DNA from: Bacteroidota bacterium
Lineage (GTDB): Bacteria; Bacteroidota; Ignavibacteria; UBA10030; UBA8401
DNA: 64,000 nt
Assembly: GCA_021796215.1 (NCBI GenBank)
Contig: JAJYOK010000001.1
Coordinates: 434,001 to 498,000 of the forward strand
Direction: 5' to 3'
This document shows positions 17,702 through 25,954 of the stretch, one piece after another. How positions within the stretch are numbered: the first letter of the stretch is position 1; each line of letters starts with the position of its first letter. Under the pieces are notes generated by a model. The model ran no database searches. It worked only from the letters and a program-made list of their open reading frames with translations, and was not told the DNA's origin. The position numbers and the translations under genes were made by a program.

Positions 17702-20424
17702 AAGATTTGGAGAACACGGCACAAGAAATTCGGAAAACAATTGCGTCGAAAAGAAATGCGAGAATTGTTGTTTTATTAAACGGCATGTGGGAATTCGAAT
17801 CTGGAGAAGCCAAACATTTCCCGCTGGTATGGAGTCGCCGCGTTCCCGTTCCGGGTTTGGTTGATCTTGCTGAGCCGGCGTGTGAATGGGAAAACTCAGA
17901 TTACTTTTGGTATAGAACGAAATTCCTGCTAAACGACGAACGGGAATATGAAGCGGCTTTTTTGCGTATTGGGCAGGCGCAGTATGGTACGGCAGTATGG
18001 CTCAATGGCATTCGTCTCGGTGGAAGTATAAGCTGCTACACGTCGCAGGAATATTTTCTTGACGGCTCGCTTCGCAAAGCGGAAGAAAATGAGCTTGTTA
18101 TTCGTGTAGGTTCGAAAGCAACACTTCCTCCCGAAAGCGCCGTGGGAAAGGATCTTGAAAAGAAAAAATTCATTCCCGGAATTTGGGGCGATGTTTCAAT
18201 AGTGCTCTCGGATTCGCCGCGAATTTCACTCGTTCAAATTATTCCACATATCGCAACAAATGAAGTTGAAGCACGCATCTCAATCGAGAATCTTCTTGCG
18301 GTGCAAAAGAATATTATCGTAGAAGTATTTGTCAAAGAAAAATCTTCCGCTACTGTTGCCAGCGAAATTGTCCGCCGCGAATTGAAACTTACGCCGAATG
18401 AAAGATTTGAAATAGCAATTCACTGCACGATTGAAAACTGCCGCTTGTGGTCTCCAGATTCTCCGTTTCAGTATGAGCTTCATGTTTCTCTTTCTGATCG
18501 CAGCGGGCAAACTGATGTTGTTGTGACAACGTTCGGAATGCGCGAGTTCAAAGTTGTCGGCCCGTATTTTTATCTAAACGGACAGAAAATATTTTTAAAG
18601 GGAGGCAACATTGCGTTTCATCGCTTTCTTTCTGATCCAGAGCACGGAACGCTGCCGTGGAATAAGGAATGGATCAAGCGCGTGCTCATTGATATTCCGA
18701 AAGAACACAATTTCAATTTTTTTCGGAATCATCTTGGTCAAATGTATCCACTCTGGTATGAGCTTGCCGATGAATACGGAATGTTGATTCAAAATGAATG
18801 GCAGTTTTGGGGAACAACCGGAGCGAAAGAGCAGATCACGAAAGAATTCACTGAATGGCTCCATGACAATTGGAATCATCCGAGCATTGTTATTTGGGAT
18901 GCGCTCAACGAATCAAAAGACGAAATTGTTGAGAAGGAAATTATTCCGGAGATGAAAAAGATTGATCCCGTTCGTCCGTGGGAGCCGGCAGATTTTCTTG
19001 AGGATCATCCGTACATCTATTCGCTTGGTCCGGTGCTGAACAATCAAAGTTTAGGTTTTACGCGCAGCGTACAAGAGATCGAGCGTTCTGCATTTCCTTC
19101 GGTCGTGAATGAATTTGTCTGGTGGTGGCTCGACTGCGGCGGAAATCCCACGGAGTTGACGAAGCAGGTTATAGAACGCTGGTTAGGGCGGCAGTACACA
19201 AAAGAGGATTTATTTCATCATCAAGCATTTCTTGCTCAAGAGCTTGTCGAGCTATTTCGGCGTTTACGTGTGAAAGCAATTCAACCGTTCGTGTATCTTT
19301 CCAATAACGACGGGCCGACTTCGCACTGGTTTCAAGGTCCAATTTCCGAACTGAAACCAAAGCCGGTTCTTACCGCGTTAAAAAATGCGTTCGCTCCGTT
19401 CGGACTGAGCATAGAATTATGGGACAGACATTTTTTTGTGAATGAAAAAAGAACGGTACGCATTTTTGTTTTCAATGATTTCTCTGAAAGAAAAAGCGGA
19501 GAGGTACAGCTTAAAATTGTTGATAGGAACAGAGCATTGATGTGGCAAACACGCATAGAAGTCGGTGTTGCACCGGCAGAGTGCTGGATTCGCCCGGTTG
19601 AAATAATGCTTCCCGATTTGGAAGGAATATTTGCACTTCGCGCTGAATTGTTTGAACAAAGTAATGCTCAGCCTGCCGCGTTCAGTGAGAAAACGCTCCA
19701 TGTTTTTTTGCCGCCAGTTGTTAATCAAAAGGAACATACGAAAATTGCATTGCTCTCCGAAAATTCAGAGCTGAAGGACTTTTTAAGTCCGGCGAATTTT
19801 CCATTTTCCGTTTTCCATCTTCCATCTTCACCATTCAGTGAACTGGAAGAATGCGATGCGCTGTTGGTAGGCGAAGGAATGGTGCGCGATCCATTGTATC
19901 AATCGCACATTAATGAAATCAGTGAATTTGTACGCTCGGGCCATTCTCTGATTGTTTTTGAGCCGGAATTTGATTCAATTGCACGCGAGACGGTTCCACT
20001 TGTTCATGGAATTCAGCTCTCGATGGAATTCCGTCTCGACAGTGAAAAGGGCGGTTATGATTCGTATGTGTTTGCAGAAGATCCCTCACATCCGATTTTC
20101 AGGAAGATTGATAAAGAGCATTTGAAATTTTTCAACGGTGCATTCGGCGGCGAAATGGTTTCGCAGCACAATGTAACTGCTTCTTCTGAGTATATTGTTC
20201 TTGCCCGGTGCGGGTTAAATCTCTCGGTGATTGCGGCAGCAGAAATTCCATTCGGAAACGGAAAAATTATTATCAACCGAATTCAAACACGCGGGCGTTT
20301 ACTTAGCAATGAACGGAGCAGCGATCTTTTTGCGCGGCGCGCTGATCCTGTTGCCCGGCAGCTTCTTTTGAATTTGATATCGTATGTTAGTAATGACTTT
20401 ACCACAAAGTCACAAAGGCACTAA
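17698..20424 (+). CDS. Cytoplasmic GH2-family glycoside hydrolase
   Basis: 908 residues. Domain order fits GH2: jelly-roll sugar-binding domain (about 20-165; VWLNGIRLGG), Ig-like domain (170-280), TIM barrel (285-530), then a C-terminal region with a ThuA/GATase-like appearance (about 680-900). The acid/base is probably E405 in WDALNES and the nucleophile E472 in VVNEFVWWW. There is no signal peptide, so the substrate must be imported, consistent with the ABC transporter that follows. Known GH2 activities include beta-galactosidase, beta-mannosidase and beta-glucuronidase; here a beta-glucosidase-like or transferase role on beta-1,2-linked oligosaccharides is possible but unproven. The start is TTG at 17698 (overlapping the upstream TGA) or TTG at 17707. 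The last ten residues (ending TTKSQRH) are encoded by an intergenic repeat. Confidence 0.8.
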   Translation: MKDLENTAQEIRKTIASKRNARIVVLLNGMWEFESGEAKHFPLVWSRRVPVPGLVDLAEPACEWENSDYFWYRTKFLLNDEREYEAAFLRIGQAQYGTAVWLNGIRLGGSISCYTSQEYFLDGSLRKAEENELVIRVGSKATLPPESAVGKDLEKKKFIPGIWGDVSIVLSDSPRISLVQIIPHIATNEVEARISIENLLAVQKNIIVEVFVKEKSSATVASEIVRRELKLTPNERFEIAIHCTIENCRLWSPDSPFQYELHVSLSDRSGQTDVVVTTFGMREFKVVGPYFYLNGQKIFLKGGNIAFHRFLSDPEHGTLPWNKEWIKRVLIDIPKEHNFNFFRNHLGQMYPLWYELADEYGMLIQNEWQFWGTTGAKEQITKEFTEWLHDNWNHPSIVIWDALNESKDEIVEKEIIPEMKKIDPVRPWEPADFLEDHPYIYSLGPVLNNQSLGFTRSVQEIERSAFPSVVNEFVWWWLDCGGNPTELTKQVIERWLGRQYTKEDLFHHQAFLAQELVELFRRLRVKAIQPFVYLSNNDGPTSHWFQGPISELKPKPVLTALKNAFAPFGLSIELWDRHFFVNEKRTVRIFVFNDFSERKSGEVQLKIVDRNRALMWQTRIEVGVAPAECWIRPVEIMLPDLEGIFALRAELFEQSNAQPAAFSEKTLHVFLPPVVNQKEHTKIALLSENSELKDFLSPANFPFSVFHLPSSPFSELEECDALLVGEGMVRDPLYQSHINEISEFVRSGHSLIVFEPEFDSIARETVPLVHGIQLSMEFRLDSEKGGYDSYVFAEDPSHPIFRKIDKEHLKFFNGAFGGEMVSQHNVTASSEYIVLARCGLNLSVIAAAEIPFGNGKIIINRIQTRGRLLSNERSSDLFARRADPVARQLLLNLISYVSNDFTTKSQRH

Positions 20425-20513
20425 AAAATTTTTGCCATTCCCGCAAAAGTGGGAATCCATTGTTTCGAAATTATTTCGACAATTGGATTTCCGACAAAAG
20501 CTTTCGGGAATGA
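20388..20513 (+). repeat. Composite inverted repeat spanning the GH2 3' end and binding-protein start
   Basis: The element contains CATTCCCGCAAAAGTGGGAA followed by TCCATTGT on the left, and the diverged inverse ACAATTGGATTTCC ... TCGGGAATG on the right (ending 20512), with a TTTCGAAATTATTTCGA centre. Its first part (ACCACAAAGTCACAAAGGCAC) reads as the last codons of the GH2 gene. Its right end, GGGAATGAC, supplies an ATG used as the likely start of the next gene. The ends are shared with the hairpin at 4420 and with a fragment at about 58280-58303. Confidence 0.7.
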
Positions 20514-21787
20514 CATTGCTTTTCTATGCAACCTCAGTCGCTATTTTGTTTTTCACAACGTTTTTTTTCTTTTCCTGTTCGCCTATAAACAATCGTGAGA
20601 AGATCATCACCTTTTGGGCGTTAGGAGCGGAAGGGGAAAACGTGCAAAAGCTTGTTAAAGAATTTGAACAACTTCATCCTGATATTCATGTACATGTTCA
20701 GCAAATTCCGTGGACTGCTGCACATGAAAAGCTGCTGACTGCTTTCGCGGGAAATTCTATGCCCGACATCTTTCAACTTGGCAACACATGGGTTCCTGAA
20801 TTTCATGTCCTCAACGCACTCGAGCCGCTCGATAAGTGGATTGCCGGCTCGCATTCCATCAAAAGTGAAAATTACTTTTCAGGCATCTGGCAGACAAATA
20901 TTGTTGACAGCATGGTGTATGGAATTCCGTGGTATGTAGATACGCGCGTTCTGTTTTACCGCAAAGATATTCTCACACAAGCCGGATTTCCCGACGGACC
21001 GAAATCATGGCGAGATTGGCAAACAGCGTCGAAGAGAATTGCTGCAATAGAGGGAAAGAATAATTACGCAATTCTTTTGCCTACCAATGAATGGGTTCCG
21101 CCTGTTGTGATGGGATTGGAATGCGGCTCCTCTTTGTTGAAAGATAGTAATTGCTACGGCGATTTCAGCGGAAAAGAATATACAAAAGCATTTGAATATT
21201 ACATCAGTTTTTTCCGTCAGCATTTTGCGCCGGTAGCCATTACTGAAGTAACGAATGTGTATCAGGCATTTGAAACAGGTTTTGTTTCAATGTATATCAC
21301 GGGTCCATGGAACATCGGTGAATTCAGCCGCAGGCTGCCGGCATCTATGCAAACAAAATGGATGACAGCACCGCTGCCAAGTATTAGCGGCAACAGCGCC
21401 GGTTTGTCGCTCGCAGGCGGCTCAAGCTTCGCGATGTATCGTCTCTCGAATCACAAAGAAGAAGCGTGGCAGTTGATAGAATTTCTTTCGCAGCCGTCGT
21501 CACAATTGGAATTTTATAAATTGACCGGCGATTTGCCTGCGCGCCGGGAAACGTGGGAGGATTCAACATTCGTCAACAACAAATATATCCGTGCGTTTCG
21601 CCTTCAGCTTGATTATGTGAAACCGATGCCACAGGTTCCGGAATGGGAACAAATTGCGATGAAAGTGCAGTCATACAGCGAAGCTGCTGCAACAAAAAAG
21701 TTAACGGTCAAAGAATCGTTAGCTGAGCTTGACCGCGATGTTGACCGCATTCTCGAGAAACATCGCTGGATGGTGAAGCACTTTTGA
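20510..21787 (+). CDS. ABC transporter sugar-binding lipoprotein (family 1 SBP)
   Basis: 425 residues from ATG 20510. The frame is open back to 20384, but those 42 residues are translated repeat, while the peptide from 20510 is a clean lipoprotein signal (MTLLFYATSVAILFFTTFFF) ending at lipobox FFSC. The mature part has the family 1 extracellular solute-binding fold: ITFWALGAEGENVQKLVKEF, then PDIFQLGNTWVPEF, YGIPWYVDTRVLFYRKD, FVSMYITGPWNIGEF and GGSSFAMYR. Such proteins capture oligosaccharides and hand them to MalF/MalG-type permeases, which follow here. In a Gram-negative cell it sits in the periplasm, inner-membrane anchored. The substrate is probably a glucooligosaccharide, by context. 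Confidence 0.9.
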   Translation: MTLLFYATSVAILFFTTFFFFSCSPINNREKIITFWALGAEGENVQKLVKEFEQLHPDIHVHVQQIPWTAAHEKLLTAFAGNSMPDIFQLGNTWVPEFHVLNALEPLDKWIAGSHSIKSENYFSGIWQTNIVDSMVYGIPWYVDTRVLFYRKDILTQAGFPDGPKSWRDWQTASKRIAAIEGKNNYAILLPTNEWVPPVVMGLECGSSLLKDSNCYGDFSGKEYTKAFEYYISFFRQHFAPVAITEVTNVYQAFETGFVSMYITGPWNIGEFSRRLPASMQTKWMTAPLPSISGNSAGLSLAGGSSFAMYRLSNHKEEAWQLIEFLSQPSSQLEFYKLTGDLPARRETWEDSTFVNNKYIRAFRLQLDYVKPMPQVPEWEQIAMKVQSYSEAAATKKLTVKESLAELDRDVDRILEKHRWMVKHF

Positions 21788-21845
21788 ATAATGAATACCG
21801 GACACAAAATATTGAATGATGAAATGTTTTTGTCTCGTTCTCAAA

Positions 21846-21890
21846 CTCCGTTCGACAGCACTATAGGTAAACGAGGTGTTCGAAACGGAG
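21846..21890 (+). repeat. Small inverted repeat upstream of the MalF-like permease
   Basis: CTCCGTTCGA (21846-21855) and TCGAAACGGAG (21880-21890) are inverted copies differing by one inserted T, separated by 24 bases. The repeat lies in the stretch that would encode the extra 43 residues of the longer permease reading frame, which argues that this stretch is leader and not protein. Confidence 0.5.
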
Positions 21891-21919
21891 CAAAACCAAA
21901 CTTCGGTATTCGTTATACC

Positions 21920-22810
21920 ATGTTCAATATTCGAAATTCGGGCGGAACCGCGGCGCTGTTTCTTTTTCCGGCATTGGCGATGTTGGCAGTTTTTTTCTTT
22001 CTTCCGGTCGTCGCGTCGTTCGTGCTCAGCTTCACCGACTTTGATATTTATTCGCTCGGGAATATTCACTTCGCCCGCTTCGTCGGATTTGAGAATTATG
22101 TCAAGCTGTTCGACGATCCGCTTTTCTGGAAAGCACTTGGCAACACATTCTATTTTGTCGTTGTCGGCGGACCGCTATCGCTTATCGTTTCACTCCTTGC
22201 CGCACTTGCAATCAATTCTCGTTTAGTCCGTTTCAAAGGATTTTTTCGCCTTGTGTATTTCGCGCCGGTTGTGACCACTCTCGTCGCGGTTTCCGTTGTA
22301 TGGCGATTCATCTATCATCCGCGTTTCGGCATGCTCAATTATGCGTTGAGTGTATTCGGCATCAGTCCGATTGATTGGCTTGGCAATCCGCATTGGGCAA
22401 TGCCGGCAGTTATTCTTCTCGCCGTATGGAAAAATTTCGGTTACAACATGATCATTTTCATCGCCGGGTTGCAGAACATTCCCGATTATTTGTACGAAGC
22501 GGCACGCATTGACGGCGCGTCGCCATTTGATCAATTCAAAAAAATTACATTGCCGATGCTCGCACCGACAACGTTGTTTGTCGGAATTATTACAATGATC
22601 GGATATTTTCAATTGTTCGCCGAGCCATATGTTATGACACAAGGAGGACCGCTTGACAGCACGCTCAGCATTGTGCTGTTGATGTACCAACAGGGATTCC
22701 GCTGGTGGAACATGGGATACGCGGCGGCGATTGCGTTTGTGCTTTTCGCGATCATTTTTCTGGCAACGGTTGTGCAGTATGCCGTGCAAAGGAAACACAG
22801 TGATCTATAA
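21920..22810 (+). CDS. ABC sugar transporter permease (MalF-like)
   Basis: 296 residues from ATG 21920; an in-frame ATG at 21791 would add 43 residues of repeat-like sequence without hydrophobic character. Six hydrophobic helices are visible, beginning with ALFLFPALAMLAVFFFLPVV. The cytoplasmic EAA loop reads YEAARIDGASPFDQFKKITL, the docking site for the ATPase. The family forms heterodimers with a MalG-type partner, encoded 119 bp downstream. The importer completes the path from periplasmic binding lipoprotein to cytoplasmic GH2 and GH94 enzymes. No ATPase gene is present in the window, so a shared MsmX/UgpC-type ATPase elsewhere is expected. Confidence 0.9.
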   Translation: MFNIRNSGGTAALFLFPALAMLAVFFFLPVVASFVLSFTDFDIYSLGNIHFARFVGFENYVKLFDDPLFWKALGNTFYFVVVGGPLSLIVSLLAALAINSRLVRFKGFFRLVYFAPVVTTLVAVSVVWRFIYHPRFGMLNYALSVFGISPIDWLGNPHWAMPAVILLAVWKNFGYNMIIFIAGLQNIPDYLYEAARIDGASPFDQFKKITLPMLAPTTLFVGIITMIGYFQLFAEPYVMTQGGPLDSTLSIVLLMYQQGFRWWNMGYAAAIAFVLFAIIFLATVVQYAVQRKHSDL

Positions 22811-22929
22811 TCAGAGATCAGAGTTCAGAAGGTCAAACGGATACAAGAAGATGAGAAGATTAAAATGATGGAACATGAAAATCGAATATTGGAAAATTTG
22901 AACTTTAAACTTTACATATTGAACTTCCA

Positions 22930-23748
22930 ATGCGCTTAACGCTTAAAATTCTTTTGTATGCTGCTCTGATCATCGTTGCAATTGCTACGGTAACGCCGAT
23001 GCTGTGGATGATCTCGGCATCGTGCATGCCGTCGGGGCAGGCTAGTAACTATCCGCCGCAGTTCTTTCCAACTTCTTTTACCTTCGATCATTATACACAG
23101 CTTTTTTCACGGCTGAATGTCTTGAAATATTTTTTCAACAGCTTACTCCTTTCTGTTAGCGTTACGCTGTTGTCGCTTGTGGTGAATTCAATGGCAGGAT
23201 ATGCGTTTGCAAAATACCGCTTCCGCGGACGCGACAAGCTTTTTGGATTTCTCATTACGTCAATGGTCGTCCCGGCACAGGTGACGATGCTGCCGTTGTT
23301 TCTCATGCTCAACAAAATGGGATTGGTGAATACTTATTGGGGAGTGATTATTCCGGGGATGGCGGGAATCTTTGGCATCTTTATGATTCGCCAATATGCG
23401 CTTTCCATTCCCGACAGCCTTCTTGAAGCGGCTCGGATTGACGGTGCGGGCGATTTTCGTATTTACTGGTCGCTCGTCATTCCGCTCTGCAAGCCGATAC
23501 TTGTCACGCTGGCGATTTTCACGTTTATGGGAACGTGGAATGATTTTCTCTGGCCATTAATTGTGATGACTGACGATTCGATGTACACGCTGCCGGTTGC
23601 GTTGGCAAATCTTATGGGCGAGCACGCACAGGATACAGAGTTGATGATGGCTGGCTCCGTGATTACCATTTTGCCTGTGATGATTGTTTTTGCGGCGATG
23701 CAGAAATATTACATCAGAGGAATTATGATGGGAAGCGTGAAAGGGTAG
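22930..23748 (+). CDS. ABC sugar transporter permease (MalG-like)
   Basis: 272 residues with six predicted helices (first: KILLYAALIIVAIATVTPML). It carries the EAA loop LEAARIDGAGDFRIYWSLVI and the family C-terminal pattern WNDFLWPLIVMTD ... KYYIRGIMMGSVKG, typical of MalG-type carbohydrate permeases. It is separated from the MalF-like gene by a 119-bp gap of low-complexity, inverted-repeat-like sequence rich in TTGAA words, and it ends just before a strong terminator. It is the last gene of the glucan locus. Confidence 0.92.
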   Translation: MRLTLKILLYAALIIVAIATVTPMLWMISASCMPSGQASNYPPQFFPTSFTFDHYTQLFSRLNVLKYFFNSLLLSVSVTLLSLVVNSMAGYAFAKYRFRGRDKLFGFLITSMVVPAQVTMLPLFLMLNKMGLVNTYWGVIIPGMAGIFGIFMIRQYALSIPDSLLEAARIDGAGDFRIYWSLVIPLCKPILVTLAIFTFMGTWNDFLWPLIVMTDDSMYTLPVALANLMGEHAQDTELMMAGSVITILPVMIVFAAMQKYYIRGIMMGSVKG

Positions 23749-23767
23749 TTCATTAAATTACGAAACG

Positions 23768-23795
23768 AAAAAAGGGACACGAAGTGTCCCTTTTT
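23768..23795. terminator. Bidirectional rho-independent terminator
   Basis: A perfect stem GGGACAC / GTGTCCC with a GAA loop is flanked by six A on the left and five T on the right (23774-23795). It lies between the convergent ends of the sugar permease gene (plus) and the GcvH-like gene (minus), and the A and T runs let it serve both. Confidence 0.95.
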
Positions 23796-23816
23796 GCTTT
23801 CTGGTTTAGAATTATT

Positions 23817-24674
23817 TTACGCCTCCAAAAACATTTCGCCCCACACTGCGTCCCAATCTACGTTCGGATAGTGGCGGTTCATATCCGGCAAAAGTTCGCC
23901 GCCATCAGCAAGCGTGAAACCGATTTTGCTTGTTGCTAACGACATTTGCAGCCGTTCCATTTCTCTCGTGATCCACGGACGAATTTCTGCGCCGCGAAGA
24001 AGGTGCGCCATTCCATTTGTGCTGTCATCCGCTTTGACTTTTAGATACCACTCCTTATCATTGCCTCCGTGTTCAATAACTTCACCGCTGATAGGAGAAA
24101 GAATGCGCAAATGCGCGCCGGCTTTTTCAAATATGAAACCGGCAGTGTTCGCCTCGATGCGCGAACCGATTTCCGACAGTGAAACTCTTTCCGGTTTTCC
24201 GATAAGGCGATTTCCAAAATCATCAATGCCCACGATATACGTTCCGTCGTCGGTGTCGCTTCCAGCGCCATGTTCCATTTTCTTCACCCACGTATGGCCG
24301 CGATGATACATTCGATCCGGCGGCATAGTAAATCCGAAAATATCGGACTGCGAGATATCTGAATTTATTTCAGCTTTTTGTTGTGCTAGAAATGTTTGGT
24401 GCGCTTCGCACGTGCCGCAGTTGAATCCGTTGTCACAAACGCGATGTTCGGCTTCACCGGTGAATTCGTGGCGGCACGCTCTTGCGAACTTTGGTAAGTC
24501 TTCAAAATCAGTTTTCCATAAAATGGCGCCTGCTTTTTTAAATCGGAAATCTTTCCGTGAGCGCAGCATTGCGTTAATGAGCGTCACAATAATCATTCCG
24601 AAAACGGAAAAGAAAACTCCGAGAAAAATAATGTGTCCTGGCGTCCAATGAAATTCATAAACAAATGGAAACAT
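23817..24674 (-). CDS. Membrane-anchored GcvH-like protein with Cys cluster; lipoyl-Lys replaced by Gly
   Basis: 285 residues; ATG 24674, 2 nt past the NrfD-like stop, with AGAGG upstream. One membrane helix (about 13-35) precedes a four-Cys segment (C67, C80, C86, C89; spacing x12, x5, x2) that could hold a metal or iron-sulfur centre. Residues about 125-230 align without gaps to the glycine-cleavage H protein: DGTYIVGIDDFGNRLIG ... EIGSRIEA ... SPISGEVIE. At the position of the lipoylated lysine there is Gly (EKAGAHLRILSP), so the protein cannot be lipoylated in the usual way. The C-terminus holds LADGGELLPDM, shared with two other proteins of this operon. It is the last gene of the CISM operon. 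A structural or electron-transfer accessory role is inferred; glycine cleavage is unlikely since no P or T protein is nearby. Confidence 0.8.
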   Translation of the reverse strand: MFPFVYEFHWTPGHIIFLGVFFSVFGMIIVTLINAMLRSRKDFRFKKAGAILWKTDFEDLPKFARACRHEFTGEAEHRVCDNGFNCGTCEAHQTFLAQQKAEINSDISQSDIFGFTMPPDRMYHRGHTWVKKMEHGAGSDTDDGTYIVGIDDFGNRLIGKPERVSLSEIGSRIEANTAGFIFEKAGAHLRILSPISGEVIEHGGNDKEWYLKVKADDSTNGMAHLLRGAEIRPWITREMERLQMSLATSKIGFTLADGGELLPDMNRHYPNVDWDAVWGEMFLEA

Positions 24675-24676
24675 AC

Positions 24677-25954
24677 TTAACCTCTTTGAATCTGTTGTAA
24701 TTCACGTTCTTGTGGAAAAAGTGTTGCATATCTGAATGTGAAGGAATAGAGTACAACGCCGTACGCTATGACGGCAAGAAATGCCGCTGCTTCTTCCCAG
24801 CTCGGGATGTACGACATAAATTCATCAAACGGCAGCGTTGGCAACGCAAGTGTTTGAATTGTCATAACGAATCGGTTCAACATAATTCCGCAGCACACCA
24901 ACAGTCCCGCGCCGTAAAGAAATACCGGTCTTGCCCGTAGTTTTTTATTCAATAACATCAGAGCGGGAACAAGTCCGAACGCAATTATTTCAGTAAGTAA
25001 AATCCATGTTCCAAAAGATTTTCTCGCGTAAAATTCAAATGCAGGAAATCCTTCGGAAGGAGATGTGCTGTTAATCCAAATCAATGTATCAACTGATTTG
25101 AGCATAATGTAGAAGATCAACAGGATGCCGGACACTTTTCCGAGAAATTGCATGACCTCCGGCTTCACAAGCTGCTTTTTGGAAATCTTCTGCACAAGCC
25201 ACGTTGTGAGCATAACGAAGCTCGGTCCTGCAGCTGCGGCAGAAAGGACAAAAAGAAAAAATGTCGAGGGCCAAATGCCAAGTTCTTCGCGGAATGCAAA
25301 CGGGCGCCCGCGTAATACTCCAAACAATCCGCCGAGCGATCCTTGATGGAAAAACGAAAGGAACGTCCCGATTCCTGCAAGCACCGGCATCAGCTTATGC
25401 AACTCAAATTCAAAAACTAAAAACTTCGGAATTTGCCTGAGCTGTCTGTTTTTCAAAACGATCGGAATATATTCGATGATCAACACCGTGAGATAGCACG
25501 TTAAACAAAACGTCACTTCGGTCAGCATCGAATGTGTATTTGGATGCCAGAACGTGAACCATGCGCGCAGCGGCTGGCCGACATCAACCATGAGAATGCT
25601 GACTGCACCGCTGTAACAGATTAGTCCGATAACAACTGCGCTATTGATGACGGCTTTCAATTCTTTTCGCCGCAAAATGTAAAGAAGAAAGCCGGTGAAA
25701 AATGCGCCGGCGCCGAGGGCAATCACAGTTAAATCTAGAAAAATCCATAAGCCAAATGCAAAACGATTGTCCATGTTCGTGTGCCATAATCCGTCTGCAA
25801 GGCACAAGTAAATTGCATACACACCGAAACAGAGGAGAGCGGTCCACGGTAATATCCAAAAAAGAAAATTTGTGAACGAAGTTCGCTCCACGCCTCGCGG
25901 CATAAGTCCTGCCTCGCGTGCCACGATCGGCCGGGTTTTCAATTTGTTATCCAT
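24677..25954 (-). CDS. NrfD/PsrC/QrcD-type integral membrane quinone-interacting subunit
   Basis: 425 residues from ATG 25954, chosen because AAGGAGG lies 7 nt upstream and overlaps the end of the ferredoxin gene (8-nt overlap); a longer frame to 26002 would add 16 basic residues. About ten hydrophobic helices are visible (FLFWILPWTALLCFGVYAIY; FAFGLWIFLDLTVIALGAGA; LICYSGAVSILMVDVG). The phrase FWHPNTHSMLTEVTFCLTCY is characteristic of the NrfD superfamily branch containing QrcD and HybB-like proteins. Such subunits carry the quinone site and pass electrons from or to the periplasmic iron-sulfur subunit encoded just upstream. It forms the membrane core of the complex. Confidence 0.92.
   Translation of the reverse strand: MDNKLKTRPIVAREAGLMPRGVERTSFTNFLFWILPWTALLCFGVYAIYLCLADGLWHTNMDNRFAFGLWIFLDLTVIALGAGAFFTGFLLYILRRKELKAVINSAVVIGLICYSGAVSILMVDVGQPLRAWFTFWHPNTHSMLTEVTFCLTCYLTVLIIEYIPIVLKNRQLRQIPKFLVFEFELHKLMPVLAGIGTFLSFFHQGSLGGLFGVLRGRPFAFREELGIWPSTFFLFVLSAAAAGPSFVMLTTWLVQKISKKQLVKPEVMQFLGKVSGILLIFYIMLKSVDTLIWINSTSPSEGFPAFEFYARKSFGTWILLTEIIAFGLVPALMLLNKKLRARPVFLYGAGLLVCCGIMLNRFVMTIQTLALPTLPFDEFMSYIPSWEEAAAFLAVIAYGVVLYSFTFRYATLFPQERELQQIQRG

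Noticed and set aside
20384-20509. Extra 42 N-terminal residues of the sugar-binding lipoprotein
   Set aside because: They are translated intergenic repeat, and the lipoprotein signal begins at the ATG 20510.
22223-22798. 191-residue reading frame on the minus strand
   Set aside because: It is opposite the MalF-like permease gene, His/Arg-rich and not protein-like.
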